DNA of 64,000 nt from Sequoia sempervirens. Its lineage: Eukaryota > Streptophyta > Pinopsida > Cupressales > Cupressaceae. The notes beneath the pieces were generated by a model. The model was given only the letters and a program-made list of their open reading frames with translations. It was not told the DNA's origin and searched no databases. Each line of letters begins with the position of its first letter. Within the stretch, counting starts at the first letter, position 1. The stretch spans positions 491,668,711 through 491,732,710 of the forward strand of contig VDFB02270651.1 of assembly GCA_007258455.2 (NCBI GenBank). Reading direction: 5' to 3'. Position numbers and translations under genes: made by a program. Below, in pieces: positions 37,764 through 49,185 of the stretch.

Positions 37764-39107
37764 TGTAAGAACCCTACTAGTTCTAACCCTTGCCAACTGA
37801 ATACTGAATGATGATTGTTTGTTTGTGTTTTGATGGTTTTGCAATTTTTTTGTGTTTTTGAATTATATATGATTTTTTTTAGTATTTTCTCAATATGATG
37901 CCAGGAACAATGCATAAAGAAATATTATCTAAATGAATGCAATGAACTGAGAATCTACTATCAGCAGCATATAAAGAACTTCTATTGATTTTTAACAATC
38001 CAAATGATTACAAAGATATGTCATAGACTTCTGGAATCATTAACAACAATTTAAAGAACATGATATATACCGATTGCTGCCCAAAATGATGGTTCTTCAC
38101 TTTATTAATGGCTGCAAACTACAGTAGAGACCTGGATGCCAACCATTGAGGTGACATGAAGCATAATACTTATGCATTGTGGCTCTTGAAGACCACGTCC
38201 AACCTGGGCATGAGGACGCCTGGCTGCAGCAACAAATAAGCTTGGAAATGAATGCTTCAAAAACTGATTTTTATTACCAGCAATCTGTGTTCTTTGTTCT
38301 GCAGCATTGAACCCTTCTGTATTTGCAAATTCTTCACCAATATGCACAGATTGGACCCCTGAATGAAGCCCACAATCAAGCAATTCTTCAACTGATCTTT
38401 CACAACCTTAGAAATGCAAAACGAAGGAGAGTTTTCGTTCTCAATGGCTCAATAATGGCAGAAACCCTTGCCTTCTTCTCCACACGGAAAACTCCAAAAC
38501 ATAAGTATAAAAATGAATAATCCCCCCCAAGCCTTTGCTTTGAATGTCTTTATATAATCTCTTCAAGAAGTCGACCCCTTCGTGGAGCATTTAAAATCAT
38601 TTAAAATGATATAAAATGTTTGCACATTGAATTTATAAAATATTTTAATATTTGGGCGCCCATACCAAGGTAATAATTAATTATACTTTAAATCACTTAA
38701 GTTGAGGGTCATGGCCCCATTGATTATAAAGTGCATTTATAACTTTATAATATAACTTTATTTTATTTTATTATCATTAAAATAACTTTAATGATAATAA
38801 CTCATTAAATGCTCATTATTTTGCCAACCCAATTGAATATGGAGATTGGCATTGCATGCAAGGCTTGTCTAGGTGCCTTATTAAATATAGCAATACTGAC
38901 TCCATTGGAATGGTGACTTACTATAAATAGTAAGTATGAGAAACTGAGTTAAACGGAATCCAATCCTGAACCAAATTGAGTTCCGAAGAAGAGAACACTC
39001 TGATATCTGCCCAAACAGGACCCTCTAACCATCTGTGTTAGCCTACAAGGGCCAAGAATAGGCTAAACCACCCAAAAACAACAATAGGCTAAAATGGGGA
39101 CATTACA
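37764..39107 (-). repeat. 3' LTR of element D
   Basis: 1,344 bp. Minus-strand start TGTAATGTCCCC, end GGGTTCTTACA. Head hairpin TTAGCCTA (39038-39045) with TAGGCTAA (39059-39066); dyad CTTACTATAAATAGTAAG at 38917-38934; TATA box TATATAAAG (minus) at 38556-38548. Confidence 0.9.
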
Positions 39108-39690
39108 GTCCGCCGTCCCTGAAATTGCTTGTCCCTAAGCAATCTTAGCTGCAAAGGAAACATCACCCCACCTGGATCCCAAGGGAAGATCTGTGTAATG
39201 TCCTTGATATCACCAACCAACTCTTGTAACACCAACACCAAATCAACTGACTGAACTTGCCGATCCAAATCAATCCCAACATTAGATGACATAGGAGTAT
39301 AAACCTCAGAAGGAAGCAACTCTGTACATTGATAATGTTTGCTTCCCATAACTGTGCAAGGTAAGCTATCATACACATTGTCTAGCACGTGTGCAATTGA
39401 ACTGTGCATCTGAAACAGATCATGTACATGAGGATCAAATGTGAAACTGTATGCACTCCGCACCACGTACACACCAGAAAACTCCTCTACAAGTCCTTTC
39501 TGAAATCCCAATGCACTGGAGGGATCACAAACACTCGCTCAATGCTCATCTCAGGACTAGGTTCAAGAGAGTAATCAACATCTACCTTAAAGAGCGGATT
39601 GTCATATGTCAATGTAGCATTTGCCTCAAACAAAGGGTTGGTCACGAACTAAACCATATCTCCAAGCTGATCCTAATCAACTACCTCTGA
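39108..39690 (-). pseudogene. NPLFE-type block of element D
   Basis: The minus-strand frame reads VTNPLFEANA, YDNPLFKVDVD, then VYVVRSAYSFTFDPHVHD and ends DKQFQGRRTVMSP at the LTR. Element A has the same block in the same place, just before the 3' LTR, where plant gypsy elements carry the integrase C-terminus. Only the last dozen residues resemble that polyprotein tail. The rest has no recognised domain. A stop lies near 39650 and another near 39540. Confidence 0.65.
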
Positions 39691-39849
39691 ACCCTTGGAA
39701 TAATGGATAAAATCATGCCCATTCTTTTGTACAACCCCTCCACTATCCTCTCGCTCTCCTCACTAACGAGAGAGAATGAGCGCAACCTCCCATTTGTAAT
39801 CCCCCTCAACACATATCTCCTGCCCTGTAAGTAACACAAAACTCATCTC

Positions 39850-41700
39850 CATTTTAGGCAAGTTGAGGATGAACTCTCCAATATCTTGAAGCCATCACAT
39901 ACCCAACACTATATCCAATTCACCCATGTTGACTACATAAAAGTCAGCCTGTAACTCGTAGTCATTCAACATAAGAGTGAGATTACAAATCCACCTAGTG
40001 CAAGTGAGAGTATAGCCATCTGCAACTCGACCTTGGAATCCAACAAAGTCCTCTGTCTGGAGCCTACACCTGCTGACAAAACCCTCATCAATAAAATTAT
40101 GTGTGGCTCCAGTGTCAAGCATGGCAATACATCGTTGTCCATCAACTAATCCGCTGATCCTGAATGAAGATCCACTCTGTGAACTAGTAGATAATGCCAA
40201 CGGGGATAGATTGGCATCGGGTCCAAACTCTGTAGAGGCATTTCTAGCTTCATTATCCTCTGAAACAGCTTGCTGGTCTGAAATTTCAGACTCAACATCC
40301 TCATAGTAAATCCACATCATGTGGTTAGCTTTTCCCTTTGGCCTCAAAGGACAGTCATGCTCCTTGCTATAGGGCTCCTTGCACCAGTAACAAAGTTGTT
40401 TCCTTTTCAATTCATCACGAGTTGCATCATCAAGTTTTGTTGCTGCTTTTTTCTTTGTGTCTGCAACTGGTTGATGATTTTCATTGCTGGAAGAAGTAAC
40501 ATCTTTCAGAGTGGACTTAATTTTGGAGGCTGCAAGCTCCATACTCCTGGCCTTCCTCATAGCCTCCTAAAGTGAAGGGGAATCAAATGCTTTGATCCAT
40601 CCTCTCATAGGCTCCAACAAACCTTCAGTAAACATTATGACAAATCTCCTCTCCGAAACACCAGTGACCATAACTGAAATTTTCTGAAATTAATTTATAT
40701 AAGATTCCAAACTGCCCACTTGTCTAAGCTGAGCAAGCTCCCTGAAGTAGAGTTCTAGATCTTTCTTATCAAAACACTCAATGAGCCTATGTGTGAACTC
40801 CTGATAAGTATTAACCAGATGATGTTGTAAGGTGAACATGCCATGATGCCACCAATCATGAGCTACCCCATCAAGATGCAAAGTACCAAACTTGATAGCC
40901 TTGTCCTCCTACATGGGTCTCAATGATAAGTAATTATCTAATTTTTGCACCCAAGATCTCGCAGTGCACTTGTCATTGCCATCAAAATGAGGCAAGGTGA
41001 TCTTGCTCACAGCCTGTTGGATATCCCTATTAACCTACAGTGGTGGTAGTGCCTGTGGCGCTCTATGCTCAACTCTGCCTCCACCTATGGGTCTCTTAGC
41101 ATCCAAAAACTCATGCAAAGTCAAATCCTGTCTAATCTCAGGAGAAAGTGTCATATACTCAGCATAGTGTTTGGTAACATCAGCAGCTGAAAGAGCATGG
41201 GGTGTCTGAAACTCTGGCTGAGGAGCCTACTGCTCCACCTGCTGGACTGGAGGATTCTCCCTAGTAATAAAAGTAGGCTGGTTGGGCCTACACTCAAAAC
41301 CACTAGGGGAAGAACTCTGGTGAACTGTCACATGCGGCTGCTCTACCCTTGCAATGCCACTAGTCTGTCCCATCTGAAACACCTATTGCTGTGGGATAAT
41401 TTGTCTCATGGTACCCATAAGCTGAGACATCATATCCATCATATTGTCATGCCTCCTCCTAAACTTTGTCTCAGGACTCATTGACCTAGCACGTTCCTTT
41501 CCTGTCTCCTTAAGTGTCTCCTTCGAAAGCTCTCTGTCTGCCATAAGACCTGTGATACTGTCGTAACTATCATTGGAGCTAGAATTGTGTATGCCCAAAA
41601 TGCCTGAAGCTATATCACCCTCAGGAATTGGAGGTGGTTCCCAATGACCTATTCCTCTTCCTCTAGTATAAAATAAATTATCTCTGCTCATGAAATCCAA
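39850..41700 (-). pseudogene. Gag and aspartic protease of element D
   Basis: Minus-strand pieces: N-terminal region starting MDFMSRDN (41700) with an Arg/Met-rich stretch; gag capsid with ITLPHFDGND, SWVQKLDNYL, HLDGVAHDWWHHG and CFDKKDLELYFRELAQLRQ (about 41010-40690); zinc knuckle CYWCKEPYSKEHDC (about 40405-40360); and retropepsin AMLDTGATHNFIDEGFV (about 40130-40080) running to DIVLGM at 39895. After GM a TGA interrupts, then WLQDIGEF continues the protease. Several internal stops exist, including near 41034, 40688 and 40571. The family is Ty3/gypsy, with particle formation and polyprotein cutting as ancestral roles. Confidence 0.88.
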
Positions 41701-41725
41701 TACTACACAGGATGGCAGGATAACT

Positions 41726-41737
41726 GCTCTAAAACCA
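41726..41737 (-). other. Primer-binding site of element D, diverged
   Basis: The minus strand reads TGGTTTTAGAGC, two changes from the initiator tRNA-Met site in element A, with the same one-base spacer to the LTR. Confidence 0.75.
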
Positions 41738-41738
41738 C

Positions 41739-43044
41739 TATAAGAACCCTATTGGTTCTAACCCTTGCCAACTGAATACTGAATGATGATTGTTTGTTTT
41801 TTGATGGTTTTGCAATTTTTTTGTGTTTTCTCAATATGATGCCAGGAACAATGCATAAAGAAATATTATCTCAATGAATGCAATGAATTGAGAATCTAAT
41901 ATCAGCATATAAGGAACTTCTATTGATTTTTAATAGTCCAAATGATTACAAAGATATATCATAGAATTTTGGAATCATTAACAGCAATTTAAAGAACCTG
42001 ATATATATCAATTGCTGCCCAAAATGATGGTTCTCCACATTATTAATGGCTGCAAACTATAGTAGAGACCTGGACGCCAACCATTGAGGTAATAGGAAGC
42101 ATAATACTTAGCTGTTTTGGCTCTTGAAGACCACGTCCAGCCTGTGCATGAGGACGCCTGGCTGCAGCAACAAATATGCTTGGAAATGAATGCTTCAAAA
42201 ACTGATTTTTATTACCAGCAATCTGTGTTCTTTGATCTGCAGCATTGAACCCTTCTGTATTTGCAAATTCTTCACCAATATGCACATATTGGACATCTGA
42301 ATGAAGCCCACAATCAAGCAATTCTTCAACTGACCTTTCACAGCCTCAAAAATGCAAAACCAAGGAAATTTTTCGTTCTTAATGGCTCAATAATGGCAGA
42401 AACCCTTGCCTTCTTCTCCTCACGGCAAACACCCAAAACATAGGTATAAAAATGAATAATCTCCCCCAAGCCTTTGCTTTGAATGTCTTTATATAATCTC
42501 TTCAAGAAGTTGACCCCTTCCATGAGCATTTAAAATCATTTAAAATGATATAAATGTTTGCACATTGACTTTATAAAATATTTTAATATTTGGGCGTCCA
42601 TACCAAGGTAATAATTAATTATACTTTAAATCACTTAAGTTGAGGGTCATGGCCCCATTGATTATAAAATGCATTTATAACTTTATAATATAACTTTATT
42701 TTATTTTATTATCATTAAAATAACTTTAATGATAATAACTCATTAAATGCTCACTATTTCACCAATCCAATTGAATATGGAGATTGGCACTGCATCTAAG
42801 GCCTGTCCAGATGCCTTACTAAATATAGCAATATTGACTCCACTGGAATGGCGACTTACTATAAATAGTAAGTATGAGAAACTGAGTCAAACAAAAGCCA
42901 ATCTTGAACCAAACTGAGTTTCGGAGAGAGAACACTCTAATATCTGCCCAAATAGGACCCTCTAACCATCTGGGTTAGCCTACGAGGACCAAGAATAGGC
43001 TAAACCACCCAAAAACAACAACAGGCTAAAATGGGGACATTACA
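41739..43044 (-). repeat. 5' LTR of element D
   Basis: 1,306 bp, close match to 37764-39107. Head hairpin 42975-42982 with 42996-43003; dyad at 42855-42872; TATA box (minus) at 42495-42487. The inner end reads TTCTTATA instead of TTCTTACA, a C-to-T change on the element strand. Confidence 0.9.
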
Positions 43045-43707
43045 ATGGATGACTGATATAAATTTGTGACTTAGTTGCAGCAGGTCTAAAACACTCAGAA
43101 ATTACCATTTGTAGGTCTGGGCAGCCATGGTGAACACACCCAAAATACTTTTACACGGAAAATTCCACTTCCAACTGAACTGAAACACATTCATCCTCCC
43201 TAGGCACCTCCAATCCAAGAAAAATCACTTCGCAAAAGGCACCAAATGGATCCTTGATGATCACGCCCAACTTGTAGGTATGATTGGGTCATAGGAGGTA
43301 TGAACTGCCTAGAAATTTGTGCCAATAAGTAAACACTTTCAAAACCCCTCAAAAGGAGTTGCCCAACACCAAGGAAGAGGTGACAATAAAACTCAGACCT
43401 GTTGTGACCTTTTTCACACATCGCCCCATTGCAAATGGGGACCCCCCTAACGTTTGCTTCATTTCAGACTTTTGGCTTGATTTTAGTTGGTTTTTCTGTT
43501 GTCTCTCTCTTGTTTTGTTTGTCTTTCTGGGGTGTGCCCGCCTTTGAGCTTAAACGTGAAAATTTTGGCTAAATCTGTAGAATTAGGGTTTTGAATTTTC
43601 TAGTCAATTTGAGGTCAAATGGAGTTATCAAGTTGAAATCTAACCTTGGCATTGCAGTCAGCATGCTCCCAGCAGGTCCCCAACAAAATTTCAGTGAATT
43701 CCGACAA

Positions 43708-44810
43708 CTTACTATTTTTAGTAAGTGCCGGGTTTGGGGTATTTTCTCAGCATTTTTGAAGTTCCGATTGCTACACTTCATCCAGAACACATCAAGCTGC
43801 TCGTCTGCAAATTTTGAGCTAAAACGGACAACTGTCTATTTTTAGCAAGTTCACCTTTAGGAGCAAATTTTAGGGTTTATATGCAAAGTTCTTCAATGCA
43901 TGTCTGGAGATTCTTTCTGGGTTTTCTGAGACCTACGTGATGATATAACATGCAAAATGAGACGATGACTTTTAGTATTCAGCCTTCAAAGGCTATTTTT
44001 AGGGTTTGCATGTCAGAGTTTTCAGCGCATGTCAGCATATTCCTTGTGGGTTTTTCGAGGGCTTCGCAACGGTATAACATGCAAACCGGGATCAACATCA
44101 ACACTTTTTCAGGAGCCATCTTCAAAGGCTATTTTTAGGGTTTGCATTCAGAGCTTTTCAGCGCATGTTGAGTGATTTCTTATGGGTTTTTCAAGAGCTA
44201 CGCAGTGATGTGACATGCAAGGCGAGATGATCACTTTTTCAGCAACTTACTATTTTTAGCAGATCCACTCTGACAGCCCCCTCCCAGCACTTCAGAATCA
44301 CAAACTAATCGGCATGCAACAAAAACGAGGTCAAACGAGGGTCATTTGATAGACATGCAAGTCAAATTAGGGTTTCCAGCTTCAGGACCCAAAATGAGGG
44401 GTAAAATGCTAGAATTTTCGAAAACCGGTGTATCCCACTGCGATCAGTATTTTTCAAGCTATCCACCGGTAAAATTTGAAGGCAATCGGAGCACTTACTA
44501 TTTATAGTAAGGCGTTCCAAAAATAGGCTATAAATAGTAAATCAGCATCAGGCGCCAGTGTGAACGGGCAAGTCATCCCATGAGGATCACGTCATTCAAA
44601 TTTCAAGTCAAACGGAGTAGTGGAAGTCATGAAATTGAGCAGTTGCTATAAATAGTAAACCACCTTCATAAACATACTATAAATAGCAGGTCAGCTCGAG
44701 ATGGTAGTGTGAATAGATTAATTAGGTCATGAGGATCCTGTGGTTAAAATTTCAAGGCAATCCGAGCTTCAGAAGAGGGAAAACCTGGAACTTACTATAT
44801 ATAGTAAGTA
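43708..44810. promoter_or_regulatory. Series of TTACTAT..ATAGTAA dyads in the U3 of E
   Basis: Full dyads lie at 43708-43725 (centre TTTT), 44494-44511 (TTTA) and 44791-44808 (ATAT). Half or degenerate copies lie near 43833, 44250, 44525, 44648 and 44675. The arms are kept while the centre changes. It could be a bound operator-like site, a TATA-containing promoter unit or a hairpin. Function unproved. Confidence 0.6.
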
Positions 44811-44869
44811 TTGAGCTGGCTGGTGAAGATGAGGGAAAAACGCCTAAGTCTGGAGTTCATCCTACTCAT

Positions 44870-46140
44870 ACCTCAAAATGCGCCCTCAAGCTGGCAGGAA
44901 GCTAAAATTCATCTAAGTCTGATAAAATGGAAACTCCAGCATCAAAATCCGCCCTAGAAGCTTGAAGAGCCATGAAAATTTTCTAAGTCTGGCAAACTTG
45001 AAGCTCCAACATCAAAATCCGCCCTAGAAGCTTGAAGAGCCATGAAAATTTTCTAAGTCTAGCAAACTTGAAGCTCCAACATCAAAATCCGACCTAGAAG
45101 CTTGAAGAGCCATGAAAATTTTCTAAGTCTGGCAAACTTGAAGCTCCAACATCAAAATGCGCCCAAGGAGAAGAAGTGATTAAAATTCTACTAAGTCCCT
45201 GGAATTAGAAGCTCAAACCTCCAAATACGCCCTTGCAAGCTTGAAGGGAGTTGAAAATTTCTAAGTACTAGAAAATGGAAGCTAGACATGTCAAATGCGC
45301 CCTAGGTAAAGAAAGGCACTTGGAAAATTTTCTAAGTGTAAAAAATTGGAGGTAGGGGGAGTTGAATGCGCCCTTGACTTGGAGGAAGCCTTGAAATTTC
45401 TCTAAGTATGCAAAATGAAAGTTGGACCTCTCATATGCGCCCTAGCAACATGATAGAGCTTGAAATTTTTCCAAGTGTGGAAGCTGAAAGTAGACCTAGC
45501 TAAATGCGCCCAACTTGCATGAAGATGCTTGGAGTTTTTCTAAGTGTTGCAAACTTGAAGTAGGGACCCCTAAATGCGCCCTAGTGGATAATTAGCTTTG
45601 AAAAATGTCTAAGGCAATGAAACTTCAAGCTCAACCTAGCATATGCGCCCAAGTGAGCAGGAGTGAAGAAATTTTTCTAAGTGTGGGAAATTGGAAGCTC
45701 CCACCCCCAAATGCGCCCTTGAGGGAGAATGGAAGATGAGATGCCTAGGAAATTTTCTAAGTGGGAAAAATGAAAGTTGAAGAGTCTAAATGTGCCTAGA
45801 GGAAAGAGGGTGACTCAAAATCTTTCTAAGGCATTGGAATTGAAGGTAGATCCCTCAAGTGCGCCCAGCTCAGGAAGGGAGATGGAAAAATATTCTAAGC
45901 ATATGAAATTTGAAGTGGAGAAGGTCAAGTGCGCCTAGCTTGAGGAAGTTGATTGAAAATTTGTTTAAGTGTTCAAAACTTGAAGTAAGATCCCTTGTTT
46001 GCACCCAAGAGAATGTTGATGTGGGAAATTTTGCTAAGGCATCTAAACTCAAAGCATGAAGGCTTAAATGCGCCTAGACCAAGAAGGAAGACGTGTTAAG
46101 ATTATTGAAAGTTAGACCCTTGATTGCGCCTAGCATGAAG
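44870..46140. repeat. About 70-bp tandem array with ATGCGCCC core in E
   Basis: Roughly 19 units, each with (A/T)ATGCGCCC(T/A), then TTTTCTAAGT, then a GAAGCT-like word. Three units at 44941, 45011 and 45081 are nearly identical with period 70; the rest are diverged but keep spacing and core. A further copy lies near 46600. Confidence 0.85.
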
Positions 46141-46729
46141 GATAAAATGGAATTTTCTATGGAGCAAGGAAATACACCTAGAGATAAAGAATGAAGGTAA
46201 ATTTGATGGCAAAATATTTTTCTAAGGTTTGAAATTCAAAAATTAAATGTACCCCTTCGTTTGTAGACCCATGGATTTGACACTTTCTGAAGGGAATTTT
46301 CTTCTGGGTATCAATCATCTTCGACAAGGAATGGATTTTAAAGTCTTCCACAGTTCGCTGAGGCCTTTAGGATGGAGATTTTTGATGGACACTTAAATAA
46401 TGAATTTTCTAAGGGGAAAATCTAAAAATTTTCTAAGGCAAGGAATAAATGATGACTAGATGATTTTTGATCAGGTTCCTGATGAAAACAATTTTTCTCG
46501 AGCCAGAGTTGGATGAAATATCAAAGTGAACGCCTCAGCCAATGAAATGAAAAGGGAGCAATCAAAATAATATTTTCACAAGGTGATTTCAAAATGCTAA
46601 AGTACGCCCAAGCAGAATACAAGATGGGTTGGAAATTTGGCTAAGGCATGAAGAATTTGAGGATGAAGTTTGTTAGAGGAAAAATGATAAACCCCATCAG
46701 ATCCAGAGATCACTCAGACCTTGGGGGTC

Positions 46730-46916
46730 AAAGCATGAAAATCAGGTGAGTAAAGTGAATTTGTATTATTAAGTGTTCTAATACTCTTCTCCTCGCTTGT
46801 TTTGTAGGATGAACGCCAGGACCGGAGCACAATGACTTGAAGCGATGAAGCAAGTACTCCAAGACTACATTTCAACCTCGAAGGAAGAAAAATTGCAAGA
46901 AATGGTTAAGTGTTGA
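46730..46916 (+). pseudogene. Remnant of a U3 reading frame in E, with an intron-like leader
   Basis: An AG/GTGAGT-type donor near 46744 and a pyrimidine-rich TTTTGTAG acceptor at 46801-46807 precede ATG at 46809. The frame reads MNARTGAQ, a stop, then LEAMKQVLQDYISTSKEEK before another stop. It lies where G carries its long frame. It does not align with the N-terminus of the G protein by eye. Confidence 0.4.
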
Positions 46917-47315
46917 GACCTAGTATGTGCCCAACCCAAGTGGCAAAGAAGAAATGTTTCAAAGCTCAGGATGGAGGGAAAGATGGAAACCCAGGCGTTA
47001 ATGGTCGCCATCAAGTACTTCAAAGTTGAAGAACAACATCAAGGAGGAAAATCATCGTCGAGCAGGAGAAAAAAAGTTACAGCCTTGAAGTTTCAGATCG
47101 AGAACGTGCCTACCGTACTAGTCCAAGAAGTTGAAGCAGTGTGAACGCATCTATGAACATGAATCTTCTTGAAAGTGGTGGACAATTAATTGCTCATTTA
47201 TTACCCCACTCTTCTTTGTGGCGGTTTTTAGGGTGAATCTTGTTTAGGGCTGAGGTGGCACGATTTGGGCCATCCAACCGATTGTAATCTGAGCCGTCCA
47301 TTGGACTTGGCCAGC

Positions 47316-47324
47316 TATATAAAG
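47316..47324 (+). promoter_or_regulatory. TATA box of LTR E
   Basis: TATATAAAG, with transcription expected to start about 30 bp downstream. The upstream word GCCGTCCATTGGACT is shared with G (62565 onward). Confidence 0.7.
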
Positions 47325-49185
47325 GGGTATCCACCCTCATTAGTAGAAATTAGACATTAGATCATTAGAGGATAGAGAGACAACTTAGAGGTAGCTTAGT
47401 ATAGATTGATAGTGTAGATTGAAGAGGAAGGAAAACTTTCTCATTGAATGTTTTGTAAGAAATTGTTGTGAACACTCTCTCAATAAAAAGAGTTTTCATT
47501 GATGATGATCTCGTCTTTTGTTGTGAGTAGCTAGCAAGGTTTCTTCGTCCTTCCGATTCGAGTAGGATCTTAAAGTAGAATAAATTTCATTTCATGCAAG
47601 TAGTAGTAGTTAGTAATCCTGGAATGTGGTCTTCAATTTGAGCAAGCTTCGTTAAATCCAAACCACTAGCGGGTTCGCTGACAGTGGGTTCGCCTTGCGT
47701 GGTCAACTGGAATATTGCGGACTTAACTTCGATTATGATCTTCATGTTGGTATGCGTCGTTGTGACGGTGTCTCCATTGTTGAATTATAATTTGAACATT
47801 TCTAGTTACTCCCCTTGAAGATTGCATTGGTTCTATGGAGGCTGTCCGAAGTGAGGAAAAGCGGAGCCTAGTTGAAGTCTGCGAGAGTTGATTGCCATGT
47901 CCTACACCTTAGAGTAGATTATAGCCTTCTTAACCCTACACCATTTACATTCAGTACCTTCTGAAACAAGAACTTTATAGACAAATCTTTCGAGCATTTG
48001 AATTCCTTTCTTCGCCGTTGAACAATTCCATAAGTCCCCTTGAAATACCAGCAAATCACAACGAACTAACTGAGACTATCCACTGCATAAAGGAACCTTG
48101 GAGTTGAACGCATGAACTTTCTTGCAATCTTAGCATGCGGAATACTTTGATCAAGAGAGGATAGAGTATTTGTCAGAAACTTTATTTTGTGTTGGTGCGG
48201 TCACGAAAAACACATCAACAAGACCCCCAAACTCTTTGGCACCAACTCTAATATCCTCATGGATGGTATGGCCTACAAGGAAATGGTAAGGCTAGCTACC
48301 AAAGAAACATTAGGAAATTCCACTTACAATATGCAACTAAAAATAAGTCTCAACCAAGCATTTGCAATACTAGAACACATCAAAACACCTCATGCTGGAA
48401 AACCAAAACTGAAAGCTTCACAATCAACTCCAATGGTGACCCTTGGCTAGAATCACTCTATAGTCTAGCTAGGGAATGTCTTGCAATTCTGAAACTAGAA
48501 AACCTTTGAGGGATTTCATCCTCAAAGATTCAAGAGAACCAATGCCATTCTGGAAGCACTTTGTTATCAATCTTCAGCATACCCACAATGAGCCCCCAAC
48601 ACCTCCTTATATAGCTTTTGGGAGGAAAAATCCTCAATTTAAAATAATAAAATAACTTACTTTTCCACCCAAATACATTTTTAAAATAATAATAATCATT
48701 TTTATGTGCAAAGGTCCCTTATTCTTCCTAGGCGTCCAAATTGGAGACAAAACTACCTTTCCAAAATGTTATTACATGTAAGTTATAAAAATAATAATTA
48801 AACATTATAAACTTAAGAGTGAATAATTAAAATATTTCACCCCAAGTTACGAAAAATCCCGAAACACATCAAAATCCAATTTCGACTGTGCCAATATGAT
48901 ATTGAGGCATTGGGTGAATGATAGAAGCCAATTTGATGATTTACTAAAAATAGACATGCTCTCCAAGAAGTTTGGAGAACACCACAAAAGTCCGAAAATA
49001 ATACAGAGTATCATTCAGAACAGTATTGCCCACTGAGCTCATTGCCATAAATAGAAACCTTGTAGCACCGAAACTGTGTCCTCCAAGAACTTTGGAGTCC
49101 CCTTGCCTTACCAATTGGCCTACAAGAACTTAGAAAATAGGCTAATGGTCTTCGGACTGACTAGGCCTGAAAAGGGGACATTACA

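Larger units (their letters stand above)
37759..43049 (-). mobile_element. Element D: non-autonomous gypsy element with gag-protease but no RT or integrase
   Basis: D spans 37764-43044 and is flanked by a perfect ATGGA duplication (37759-37763 and 43045-43049). Minus-strand order: 5' LTR (43044-41739), primer site (41737-41726), gag-protease remains (41700-39850), an NPLFE-type block (39690-39108), purine-rich tract and 3' LTR (39107-37764). The internal region of 2.6 kb is too short for a full pol, and no reverse transcriptase or integrase motif occurs. It shares the LTR head, primer site position, tail and NPLFE block with A, so A and D are one lineage. Confidence 0.92.
43395..48225 (+). 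mobile_element. Giant solo LTR E, 4.8 kb
   Basis: E spans 43400-48220, starts TGTTGTGACC and ends CACATCAACA, with a perfect AGACC duplication (43395-43399 and 48221-48225). The terminal words occur once each inside, so there is no LTR pair. A TATA box at 47316-47324 and AATAAA at 47482-47487 make the last 0.9 kb a normal R-U5 and the first 3.9 kb a giant U3. It matches G at 43400-44870, 46200-46500 and 47200-48220. The middle differs: G has a long reading frame, E a short remnant. Confidence 0.85.
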
